Assembly (NCBI GenBank): GCA_023653785.1
Contig: JAMKCH010007177.1
Coordinates: forward strand, 62,001 to 126,000
Direction: 5' to 3'
Source: Ophioderma brevispina
Lineage: Eukaryota > Echinodermata > Ophiuroidea > Amphilepidida > Ophiodermatidae
Length of the DNA stretch: 64,000 nucleotides
Below are positions 44,690 to 55,400 of the stretch, one piece after another (within the stretch, counting starts at the first letter, position 1; every line of letters begins with the position of its first letter). A program made the position numbers and the translations under genes. The notes under the pieces were generated by a model. The model made no database searches. It was not told the DNA's origin and was given only the letters and a program-made list of their open reading frames with translations.

Positions 44690-45690
44690 AAATGTAAGAC
44701 AAAGATTATGTGAAGCAACATACACTTTGTCATAAAAGTGAGTCTTTAACAAGCGTTTAAATGATTGAAGTGAATTACAACATCTGATAATTTTTCAAAG
44801 GTAGTAAGTTCAAGAGAGTAGGTGCAACAACTAAAAAAGCGCGATCGCCAAATGTAGATCGAGTTCGTGGAACAACAGGCAAATGTTTGTTAGAAGAACA
44901 AGAAGATTTGATAAGTACTCTGGGGCAGTGCCATTCAAATCTTTCCATGTTAGAAGAAGAATTTTAAACTTCATTTTCTCCCGAATTGGAGTGATGTGAT
45001 CAAATTTCTTTTTTGTAAAAGTGCAGGAAGCTGCATTTTGAACAAGTTGAATTTGCATAGTACCTGATCAGTGATGCCAATAAGAAGAGAGTTTCCATTG
45101 TCGATGCGTGAAGTGATCAGATCATGTATGATGGTTGGAGCAGCTTCATTCGTTAATTTTTTTTAATACTATATACATCTGATATGAAAATTCACTTAGG
45201 CAAATACGTCCATACAAAAATTATCATCAAAACAATTTCAAGGTTACGGGCACTATTTGAAGGAGGGCTGTTTAATAACTTAAATGGAATGATCACGGAT
45301 TTTGTGCTGCTGAAATTTAGATGTAATAATAAGAAATTCTGTCTTTTCATCATTCCGTTTGAGTTTGTTCTGAGACATCCAGGACTTTATTTCTATACAA
45401 GCTTCTGCACGTTGATGAGCTGACATTTCATCATTTGGATCATTTAGATCGAAAGTTGTCTATAATCCGCGTAGGCATGAACATACAATACATTTCCGAG
45501 CGATGCTAGCAATGACAAGAGGAATAAATGGTGAATAGAATAGATCCAAGAACGGATCCTTGAGGAAGTCCAAAGTGAAGGTGCACATGTGATGATATGA
45601 TATCTGCAACTAAGATACACGACTGATTGCTACTGTTTCAGTTGTTTCCAGACAATACACATTCTCCAAGCAGATTTTTTGTTTATGTTT
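44690..45690 (-). mobile_element. LINE reverse transcriptase C-terminal half (CR1/jockey-like), antisense
   Basis: On the minus strand from 45640: FGLPQGSVLGSILF (near 45560), HAYADYRQL (45472-45483 holds the YADY), FDLNDPNDEMSAHQRAEACI, SWMSQNKLKRNDEKTEFLII. Then, near 45150-44830: IIHDLITSRIDNGNSLL, QLVQNAASCTF, FDHITPI, FKILLLTWKDLNGTAPEYLS; and finally VPRTRSTFGDRAFLVVAPT. This is the usual order for the palm, thumb and C-terminal region of a LINE. The YxDD catalytic box reads YADY, and frameshifts are present, so it is dead. Confidence 0.88.
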
Positions 45691-46250
45691 TCTTTTGTTC
45701 TTGAGACAAAGGTCAGTTCTAATATTGAAAAGGCTAGTTTCAATTATTAGAAATTCAAAGACCTTACTTCATTCTTCTTCTTTACTGTGCTGCTCTGCCA
45801 TCCAATTGGCTGCCTCTAATTCTGAATGTGCGCTGTCACTTTTGACGAGAGAACGATCACTTAAATAAAGATGACGTGGAACAAAAACTGTCGAAGCCAC
45901 CGGAGTGTCTGAAAGCTCTGTTTTTAGGTTGAAGAGGGGAGAAAGAATGGTCAAATTCAAGATGGTCGCCGCTCAGTAAAACATAAAAAGCCATCAACAA
46001 AAGAATGGGACGAATAGGTCGCTTGTGCCATCAGAAATAAATTCCACCGTGACTTTTTTTATCAAGAAAAACTACCCACACTGGAAGTTGCATGCAGTAA
46101 TCCGGACAGATCCCAGTCTTCGGAACGACACAAATAATTAAACTCGGTGTAACAGACGACGCCAGAGACAAAACAGTGTTGATGATAGCGTCCGAAATTT
46201 GTCCATTTCCATAAATGAGGAGTCATAAAAAGTTGATAAGTTGTGTCTTT
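45691..46250. other. unassigned sequence
   Basis: Probably decayed transposon sequence between two retroelement relics. No motif that I can name. Confidence 0.3.
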
Positions 46251-46259
46251 AAATGAAAT

Positions 46260-46555
46260 TTTAAATTAACCATAATGTTTGGACTGCCAACAAGCTACCA
46301 TGCAGATTCATATATCCTGCCAAAAGTAAAATCGGACTCATCAGTAAATCCATCCTCGACAGAATCAACCAGAACATCAGATCCGCAACTTCAGTCAACC
46401 AGTGGCTCAACTTGACCTCGGTTAAAGAATGGTTCCAGAAACTTGATGACAAGGACAGGTACACCTTCATCAGCTTCGACATCATCGACTTACCCATCCA
46501 TCACAGAAGACCTACTCTTAAAAGCACTGACATTCCCCAAGAAATACGCGCTCGA
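46260..46555 (+). mobile_element. Penelope-like element reverse transcriptase fragment
   Basis: One frame gives CRFIYPAKSKIGLISKSILD, RINQNIRSATSVNQWLN, TSVKEWFQKLDDKDRYTFIS and FDIIDL. After a one-base shift it continues YPSITEDLLLKALTFPKKY. The NPAKSxIGxISKxILDRIN, NQWxNT and SFDIxxFYPSIxExLLxKAL blocks are characteristic of Penelope-like reverse transcriptases. The GIY-YIG endonuclease is not present. Confidence 0.85.
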
Positions 46556-46579
46556 TCTCAAGTTTCCTTGCAGAAGTGG

Positions 46580-46725
46580 GGCTACCTGGAAGCAGATCAG
46601 AACACTACCTGTGGTTGTGGAACAGCACCACAGACAACGGAACTGCCCGCTGTTGGAGCAATGATGCACAGATAAGGACATTGCGGAATTCAGTGAAGCA
46701 GGCAAACGTTGTACCATCTCTAGCT
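46580..46725 (+). mobile_element. LINE C-terminal zinc-knuckle-like fragment
   Basis: TCGCGTAPQTTE and, in another frame, CPLLEQ-CTDKDIAEF resemble the CxCG...QTxxHLLxCPLL...C segment at the C-terminus of several LINE polymerases. It abuts the Penelope-like fragment, so two unrelated retroelement pieces are fused here. Confidence 0.5.
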
Positions 46726-46729
46726 AGAT

Positions 46730-47540
46730 CATTTGAAAACCACTTTGTTTGGGCACGATAAGAATTCCCTGTTATCGCTTCCCATATACCAGAACGTCTG
46801 GTTTCGAATTAAAATGCATGGAGGCAGCATATTGGACTTAACCCTACTATGCCAGTAAAATCTCAATTTTGGAAAAGCACATTTTTCTATACGCGTAGAT
46901 ATGAATCCTTGTCCAACTTGATAATTTGTAATTATAATATTAAGCACTGAGTAAAAATTTGGCAGAACCAACTCACCGTAAACATCGAAATTGATGCTAG
47001 TCTTAGAGCTGTTAAGAGTTTATTTTCCTCCTTGCATAGCTCATCCAGTTCCGATTATTACGAAAAATATGCGCCAACTTGTTTTTTTGGGGAGGGAGGG
47101 GAACTAGACCCTATGCTAAAATCAAAAGCATCTCAAAAAAAGAAAGAAAATGGTATATAGGAGATGGAAAAGTAATTGACAACTAATCATAAAAAACTAT
47201 AACGACACATCGGAGACAGTGAAAATCCTCAACAATGTTTATAAATAATATACTAACATATCTATCAGTAGGTTTTCTGATATTATATGACAAACACATT
47301 TTGTATGCAATTAGCTATTAATTAGTACATAACTTTTGACCTACACATGCAGACACGTGCAGACTTCACTGGAATAAACTTGAGACATTCCTCTTTTATT
47401 TCATACCAAAAACTTCATGTAGAACCCTTATTGTAACTTCACTGAAACACAAGACTCTTTTGGATGCTTTCTTCCTTGCCTAACAGTTTTCCTGCTCAAA
47501 GAAAGTTTTCTGTGAGTTTCAGGTCAATCCTCAGAAAAAA
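46730..47540. other. unassigned sequence
   Basis: No gene or clear repeat seen. Confidence 0.35.
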
Positions 47541-47544
47541 ATTC

Positions 47545-48010
47545 TATCGCGCCAATATGATTTCATAGCAGAGACGTGTATCGACCAATCGACCAACGCA
47601 CTGATACATTTACAATAACAAAAACTTCAGACCATGTAACTGTATTACTTCATGCAAAGATAAACTACCGGGTACTGTGAGCTAAAGGACCACACTGGTT
47701 AACTTCTCTACGTTGGACCCCCCCCCACACACACACACACACCCTGCGGGCTTTGTAAAACCGAGTCTTTGACTAAGACCATTACAATTTAATTATTATG
47801 TTCCTCAGGAAGTATTTCTATTTAATTTTTCTACTTCTCAACAGACAAATTTACCCTAAAAATATTCTCAGCGAGACTATTTTGCGTTATTGCAGTGAAA
47901 AGCACCTATTCATGACAATTTAAATCAGAATTCGTTATGTTCTTCACGCAGTTTTTATATTAATTGGTTCACTTCTCAACAGACAAATTTACCCTAAAAA
48001 ATGTTGTGTC
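47545..48010 (+). repeat. receptor-upstream block of unit 4
   Basis: CGCGCCAATATGATTTCATAG matches 42395-42425. Two copies of the 140-base tandem repeat follow. A C-run plus (CA)n microsatellite interrupts at 47720-47743. Confidence 0.55.
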
Positions 48011-48119
48011 TTGCTGGTGAAAATAATTAATATAACTTGCATTTTGGTATTATGTCTGAGTTATAGTTGAATTTCATTTCCAATAAAAAATAATGTGGGT
48101 TATAATAAACCTGCCACAA

Positions 48120-48738
48120 CGAATGCTTATTTCAGCACGTCAGCGCACGCACATCGACTTGGTCGTTTTGATTGGTCCCACGTTATGAACACATCTTTAA
48201 TAAAAAAATTGCGCAACTAGCTGCAATACCGATATCTTCATTAATCATCATAAAGTAAGACTTCCGAAGTGTTCCGCAACACTCTGTGTTAGGTTGTATG
48301 TTTCCTAATAGGCGAGGAGCCCGGCGAATCTCCGACTAGGAGTCCCGTCATTGTGTGATCCGTTTGGTTTCAAACATCATCAATTGAAGGAAACAAACAA
48401 AACAATTTAATTGATGATTGTAATGAAGTCGACACAATGAATGGCTTAGTTCAGTACGATAGTGCACACACCTCGATTTAGTCTAATTGTTTGAATTGAC
48501 TGTTATAGTTACACCTTCAATCAAAACCACGCAACTTCCTGCTATCGAGATATCTTAATTAAAGCCTCACTTACATAAGTGGTTCGCAATATTCTGTATT
48601 TGGTCGTGTTTCCTGATAGGCGAGGACCCCTGGCGAAGAGCTTCATTGAGAAATTCCGCCATTTTGTGATCCATTTTTTTTTTAAAGTCGTTCATTGTTT
48701 GCATGTTATTCGCTTAACAAATTAACATTTCTTGCAGT
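48120..48738 (+). promoter_or_regulatory. receptor 4 5' flank, tandemly duplicated core
   Basis: Two consecutive copies (about 48130-48400 and 48420-48730) of the family 5' flank, with cores at 48188-48255 and 48505-48575. TTTCTTGCAG ends at 48736, directly before the ATG, and could be a splice acceptor. Doubling matches the arrangement of the orphan copy at 42960-43335. Confidence 0.55.
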
Positions 48739-49797
48739 ATGAAAGCAAACTCCATGGAATTTGAAGAGATGAACACCACGTACTTGTGTGACTTCGAGAA
48801 TGTGATTAACCTAACTGATCCAGTAATCGCCGATCAATGGCTAAGAAGCGACACTGAACAATTAATGGTCAGCGTACTCATACCGGTAGTTTCAGCAGTT
48901 GGTGTCTTTGGAAACGCGGCATTTTTGTTTATGGTGCTGCGGATAAAAGAAATACAAACTAGTTTGAACGCGTACGTTGCAAATTTGGCGATGTGCGATG
49001 TCATGGTTCTGCTATTTTCTAACTTTTGGTTAGCGGTTTATTCAATCCATTCTCCTGTCAGCTTAACTCTCGATGTTAGTTCTTTTCTCGGGTGTGCAAC
49101 ATACATGGTGACTTCACGAATATGGCAAGGAGCGTCCTTGGCTTTTGTGACTCTGATTTCAGTAGAGCGATTCTATGCCATATGCAAGCCCTTGAAACAT
49201 AGAATGTTAAAGGGTACTGCGCGTACCTTCAAGTTGCTTTCAGCAATATGGATTGTAGAATTTTTGCTAGCTCTGTCTTTAGTTCCAAGCTTTGTTGTGT
49301 ACAAACGCGTTTGCTTATTGTGGCCCACGACAGATAAATACCACAATCTACCAAGTACATTCAGTCAATGCAATCCAGTAAGCGCATTAGCACAAGCTTA
49401 TGCAGCAATATATGAAATATCTACGTTGATGGCAGCAATGGTTACCAATTGTTGGTTATTTTTTCGAATAATTACAGCTCTGTACCAACGTCCTTCGGTT
49501 ACTGATACAGACAAAAACACTGGTCAAGTATCAACGCTGTTAGCGTTCGCAATCAAGGTTCGCACATGGGTAATCAATGGAATCATTTCTTCATTTGGCC
49601 TGAGCCTTAACAGAGTTCGTAGCATTGGAATGAGTTTCTGACACAAAATAGAAGGTATAACATTCTGAATAAACACTTTAGTAAATCTATTTGTTATTGG
49701 CCCGCTTGCTTAACTTTAATTCTGTTATATCCGTATCTCTTTGTTTTCAGCGTGAGATTCCAGGAAGCAATGTGGAAGGCAATTGTTGCTATTACAT
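48739..49797 (+). pseudogene. class A GPCR 4, frameshifted
   Basis: Open from 48739 to the stop at 49639-49641 (300 residues; the conserved start is five codons in, at 48754). It retains NTT and NLT sequons, GNAAFLFMV, ANLAMCD, VERFYAICKPLKH, helices 4 and 5. Relative to receptor 3, one base is missing near 49518 and two near 49560, which garble then restore the frame over about 14 residues of loop 3. A further missing T in ATCATTTCTTC near 49586 ends the protein within helix 6. The remaining coding sequence, with TATCCGTATCTCTTTGTTTTC for helix 7, is still visible to about 49797. It is more diverged from receptors 1-3 than they are from each other. Confidence 0.83.
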
Positions 49798-49799
49798 AA

Positions 49800-50860
49800 T
49801 GGGTCTTAGTGTTTAACTCCCGAGGAAACCCTGCCTTTCAGAATTGGAGTTTCCAACATTGAAGGCTAGCCTTATTCAGCTTACCCCATCTTACATGTTG
49901 CTGATTGCTCAACTTCACATAAGTTCCATTTCACCAGTCAAAAGTAGAAGTCATGGGGTTACGAGATCGGTCCATAACATGGTTACGATGATTTCTGACA
50001 GAGGCTTGAAATGTTGTAAATAGGTTAATTTTAAGTATCGTACTCTATATTCTGAATTACTTGTGCATTGCAACTGAAAAGATAATAGGCGTTTTGATTG
50101 CAACTGATGTAATGTAAATACTACTTTCACAAGAGTGAGTGCCAAACTATTGTTGATTTGTTTTTAAATAAGAAATATGATGCTCGGCATCATAATTAAT
50201 TTAAAAGCTCGCACGGGATCTCGTTTGCCCTAACCACCTATCACAACAAGTGAACGTATTGGTTTTTAGCAAACCATGTTGACATTAGGGTTGTTAATAC
50301 TGTAACTTACACATCTTTTTTCATAACACTATAATAGCAAAATTCAGTTTTTTATATGCGCAAAAGGGTTATCATCTTACCTGCTTCAAGATAATTAATG
50401 GACTACATGCCGTTAATTTCACAAGACAAAAAGCATACCTCTGTCCATAATTAATAATAATTATAGTGATGGAAAATGTTTTTATGTTGTGTAAATAACA
50501 ATCATCAATTATGGTCTAAAAATGACGGTACTAAAATGTTTATAGTATTGGCAAACTGGAAATATGATTCTTATGCTCAGAGTGTTACTGAGCCTTATCG
50601 TGTTGCCTCATTCTAAAATCGTTTTGAGTGTTAAGTGGAGTTGACCTGCACGTTTACAACAGGGGATAATAATGTAAATTATCATAGCAGATCCAATGGC
50701 TGTAATAAGAGGATAACAGCAGTCCCCAACACCGACAACACTTTATGGCTAGCGCCCTAGTTTTGAACCAAAAGCTTATGACAAATTTGTTCTTGTTTTA
50801 AGGTCAGATAGAAATTTTAGCAATGTCTCAGAAAAATTCATAACGATACAGTCAAACGTC
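49800..50860 (+). repeat. receptor 4 3' flank, copy 1
   Basis: Matches 51400-52418 and then 58013-58095 in order (CTTTCAGAATTGGAG, GATAATAGGCGTTTTGATTG, GCACGTTTACAACAGGG, ATCATAGCAGATCCAATGGC, AAAAGCTTATG). It gives the uninterrupted reference for the 5.6-kb insertion (AGCGCCCTAGTTTTGAACC at 50751-50769). Confidence 0.75.
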
Positions 50861-50867
50861 CGTCGGC

Positions 50868-51405
50868 TAACGAGGCAGAAAAAAACATGGTCTAAGTATC
50901 AAACGCTGTTCCGTCGCAAACCAAGTGTCCGCAATCGTAATAAACGGAATCATTTCTTCATTGCTGACGCCTTACCAGTTCGTAGCATTGGATGAGTTAT
51001 CTAATTGATTGAGAAAGCCTGGCACTGATACACCCCATCAAGTCAGGGGAGGAAACAACTGGTGGTTGTGTGGTTTTGATGGTAGACACATTTATATGCA
51101 TGTTGCAAGCCCTATTCATTACTGGCTAATAAGTGATGGTTAACCACTTAAACGGGCGGATTTTTTGTTTATATCTCGGGAAAATAAAGGATTTGGAGGT
51201 CTCAAATTCAAGATGACAATGAGAAAATACGGCCTTTCATTGATATCAAAATCGATACTACTTCAGGTAAATAGGGGGGTCCAAAGGAACATCGAGAACA
51301 CCACCTTAATTTATGTTATCAATCCGTATTTTTTGTTTTCGCGTCAGTATTACAGGAAAGCACTGTGGACGGCATTTTGTAACATAATGGGTCTGTGTTT
51401 TAATC
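50868..51405 (+). pseudogene. receptor 5 fragments (helix 6 and helix 7)
   Basis: 50880-51000 matches receptor 4 from loop 3 to the end of helix 6 (AAGTATCAAACGCTG, CGCAATCGTAATAAACGGAA, CGCCTTACCAGTTCGTAGCA). 51305-51400 encodes VINPYFLFSRQYYRKALWTA. The 300 bases between them are unrelated, and the 5' two-thirds of the gene is missing. A partial tandem duplicate, dead. Confidence 0.75.
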
Positions 51406-52418
51406 TGAGGAAAAACGGCCTTTCAGAATTGGAGCTTCAATATTTAAGCTCTAGCCATCTTCAGCCTTACCCCCCTCTTACATGTTGATGATTGGCATTA
51501 AAATCACATAAGTCCATTTTCACCCGATCATTAGGTAGGTAGTATCACTGGGGGTTAGGAGGATCCGTGTCCGTAAACATGTTAAGAATGCATTTATGCA
51601 GTAGGATTGAATGTTTTAAATAGGTAATTCTAAATTCGGTACCTCTATTATTATACTGAAATTATCTTGGTGCATTGCAACTGAAAGATAATAGGCGTTT
51701 TGATTGAAATTTGTAAATGTAAATATTACTTTCAACAGAGATGAGAGTGCCAAAACTAGTTAGTTAATTTGTTTTAAATAAGAATATGATCGGCATATAA
51801 ATAGAGTTTGTTGAAAGCTCATAATCTCGTTTGCCATACCACCTATCACACAAGTGAACGTAGTGGTGTTTAGACAAAAATTGTTGCATTTCGCGTAACT
51901 GAACTTACACATCTTTTTCATAACGCTTATAATAGCAACAAATGGTACAATTAACACACGGTTTTTGATGCAAATGTCAGTTGCTTTATATGCCGAAAAG
52001 AGTATCATGTACGTGCGTTCAAGATAATTAATGAGCTACATTCCGTTGAGGTCACCCAAACAAAAGCATCCATGTACATGTCACATAAAACTAATACATG
52101 TAATGATCGTGCTGAAAATGTTTTTTATTGGGGTGTTAAATAACAAAATCAATTTAAAAATTACGGTAATCATGTGATAGAAGGTAAACCAACCCATATG
52201 TGTGGCAAAATGTAAATATGATTCTTATGCTTCAGTGGTAATGAGGACTATCCGTTTTGCCACATTCATAAAATCGTTTTGCTTGTTAAAAGAGTGAGTC
52301 TGACTTGCACGTTTACAACAGGGAAGGCTGTAAATTATCATAGCAGATCCAATGGCTGTAATAACATTGTAATACAGCAGTCACCAAAAAACCGCAACAT
52401 TATGACTAGCCGCCCTAA
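51406..52418 (+). repeat. receptor 4/5 3' flank, copy 2
   Basis: Second copy of 49800-50750; it stops at the 5.6-kb element and resumes at 58010. Confidence 0.75.
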
Positions 52419-55400
52419 TAGCCCAGTCCCTAATCACAAAAAAAAATAGGGGGCGTATTGTGCACTTTTTCCTAACAGCATGAAAATTGGTATTGTTTAT
52501 ACATATTGAGGCCCGAACAATTTTTGATCGAGTGCCAAAATGATAGCGCCCCGATTGGCCTACAGAGACCTCTTAGTTTACCCAATATGAAATATTACTT
52601 TCGAGAGCTTAAATGCAACTATTCAACTAGTGTTGACAAATTAGGTTTCAGTAATATTTGAAAATGATGAATATGTATAGAGCTATGATTTAGGTTAAAT
52701 CACAACGTGGCTGCCATCTTAGATTCAAAATGGCCGCCATGAATCTTCCTTAGCCCTCGTATGAGTAAGAATGATAGTATAAAACACAATTTAAGGACAA
52801 TCCAACATTGCTAATGCTGAGGAGTTCAGAAAAGCATTATGGCATTTGCATTTGTAAATAGCAGAAATCTCGATTTTCAAGATGGCATCTGATTCAAAAT
52901 GGCCGCTAATGAATATTATTTCGATTTTTACCCAATGATGAAATGTACCTCTTGAAGGGTTGGTGATCAAATTTCACCCTTGGTCAAACAAAGTCCGTTA
53001 CTAGAATTTTTAAGACTCTTCATTTATAGTATTTTTTTAGATCAAAGTCAATATTGCTGCATGCATCTGGAGATTTCCAAATGGGCCACCACTGGATTAT
53101 CAATGTTAGGCCTTACTCACTTATATGAATTTCATATTGAAATTTTGAACTGCTAACGAGCTGTTTCGAAATGGAAAGGTAAAAAAACACACAGAATTGG
53201 TACTTGTTAAGCGATCGTTGTGTTGGAGAAAATTCCAGCACTGCATAATGTGATGTGTCTACTTATTATTATTTCATGAGAAGCTAACAAATCCATCAGA
53301 TTAGAAGTATGAGCCAGTGTTGTTATGTGTATTGATATGCCAAGTTACATCTGGACTACCAAGACGACGATACACTTTGTTATATGATTGTTAAACTTGG
53401 TCTGATTGAGAAATTCGTCTAGGTTTGAGTTGCAAATCTTAGTGCAAACATAATGGGGACATTGAACAATTGACAACAGGTTGGCAGTCCTTACTCACTG
53501 ACTTTGTTAGTAAGTAGTAATTTGTGCATACCACAAAGTTGTTTATGTAGATTTGGCAATATCCTGACAAAAACATTTCTGAATAGTATGGAATCTGCAA
53601 AGCAATAGAACTTGTAATTCTGAAGTAACATCTGGCTAAAAGTTTGGACGTAGTAGAGGAATTAAATACAGGGTGTCCAAAAAAGTGGTTGCAAGCACAT
53701 AAACTCCGATTTCTCAAAAACTACTTAAGCTGTGAATTTCTGGAGGATATTTAATTATCCTTCGTTCGTATAAATTGTGCAAAATCCCTGACAATCAGCC
53801 CACGCAAACTAAAGATATAAACGGCTTATTGAAGGGCATCTGTTTTTCATTCATGCAATGTGTTTTACACAGTTAAAAGGAAAACCGTATAAAATAAATA
53901 TACAATATACGCTATAAAAATAATTATTGCCATCTATCGAGTGGGTTTCATGGAAAAAAACGAATTTACTAACCCATAAAATGGAATTAAAACATTTTGC
54001 CTGACATGGCTATTTGAAAATTCGCGCTAGTGTACATGGGATATTTATATGGTTAAAGGCGATACTGACGCACAGTAGCGTCATAACCTTCTCACGTGAC
54101 GCTTTCAATACTGATAAATTTCCTTCAGGCCTGTATGACGCAAAACGTGCCGACCGTATCGCAAACAAGTTATACAATAGCGCGAATTTTAAATACGAAT
54201 GGTCAGACTAGCTGGGTTTAATTCATTGTTATGGTTAATATCATTCCTGTGTTGTTTTGAGATGAACCACGAGAAGTGCGTCAATAATATTTATAGAGTA
54301 TAGTGTATAATATTATTGTTGTGCGGGTTCTCCTTTGAACATAATTGTCCGTTCTGTTGTCGGTGAGCTGATTTTCAACACATTGAATGTAAGGTGTCGT
54401 AATGGATATCACTTATTATTAACAACTGAGGAACAACAAAATGCACACGATATTAGTTTCATAGATTGACTAAATGGCAATAGGCATTAGAAATAATTAA
54501 AAACACGCAATGATATTAAGCCTACAGAGGCATCTTAAAAACAATTATGATCAGCAAAATCAAAACTTTGCCTTAGGTTATTTTGTTATCTTACCTGTGC
54601 GGTTTTTCGTTGATAGATAGCCTTTATGTAAATATACAACCTTGTAAACTATGGAGACATGTCTCATCTTGATATCATCGTCAACTTTCTTTTAGGAAAG
54701 AAAGAAATAAAAAAAATAGCTAGTGACATTTGAAAGTCCTTTGCTCGAGAGCGTAGTAACATGTTTGCCTGGATCTTTACAAAGACCCAACTGTGAACCA
54801 GACCCCCAAAGGTGTAATGACACAAAGATATAACAATTTTTTGACATTCTCCATCTTTGTGAAGTGTTATAATTATAACATCATTGGAAGAATATGCCAT
54901 CATTTTCATTGAAATAAGCTAATAAGAGGTCACACCTGTCATTTATTGATTAATATGGAACTTTAACAATTAACTTGAATCTTAAAATTTCATAAAATCC
55001 AATGATTTCTGAAAATATGTTCAAAATTAACATGCTTTACCCACGAGAAACCCTTTAGAATAAGTATTGTCAGTTTAAAGTTATATTATTAGAAAGATGC
55101 AAGATGATATTGTAAGATACAGAACGTATTAATTTAGTAGAAAGTACCTTCAGATTAGATTATTGGTATTATCGGTAGTCAATGCACACGATTGAGCACG
55201 CGAATCTATTGATATACCAATAACTCACTAACTGTGTAAATCCCATTGGAAAGGAATTATAAAAAACAGATCCGCCTATATATTCGTTGATATCTCGGTG
55301 TGAGTGGGTGGATTGTCATGGGATTTGCACAAGTTATACAAAAGAGTATAAGTAATATCTTACATGAAAATAAACTGCACAGTTTCAGCAGTTTTTGAGA

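Noticed and set aside
54014..54211. 65-codon open frame in the nested 1.8-kb element
   Set aside because: No similarity I can recognise, no start context, and too short to call.
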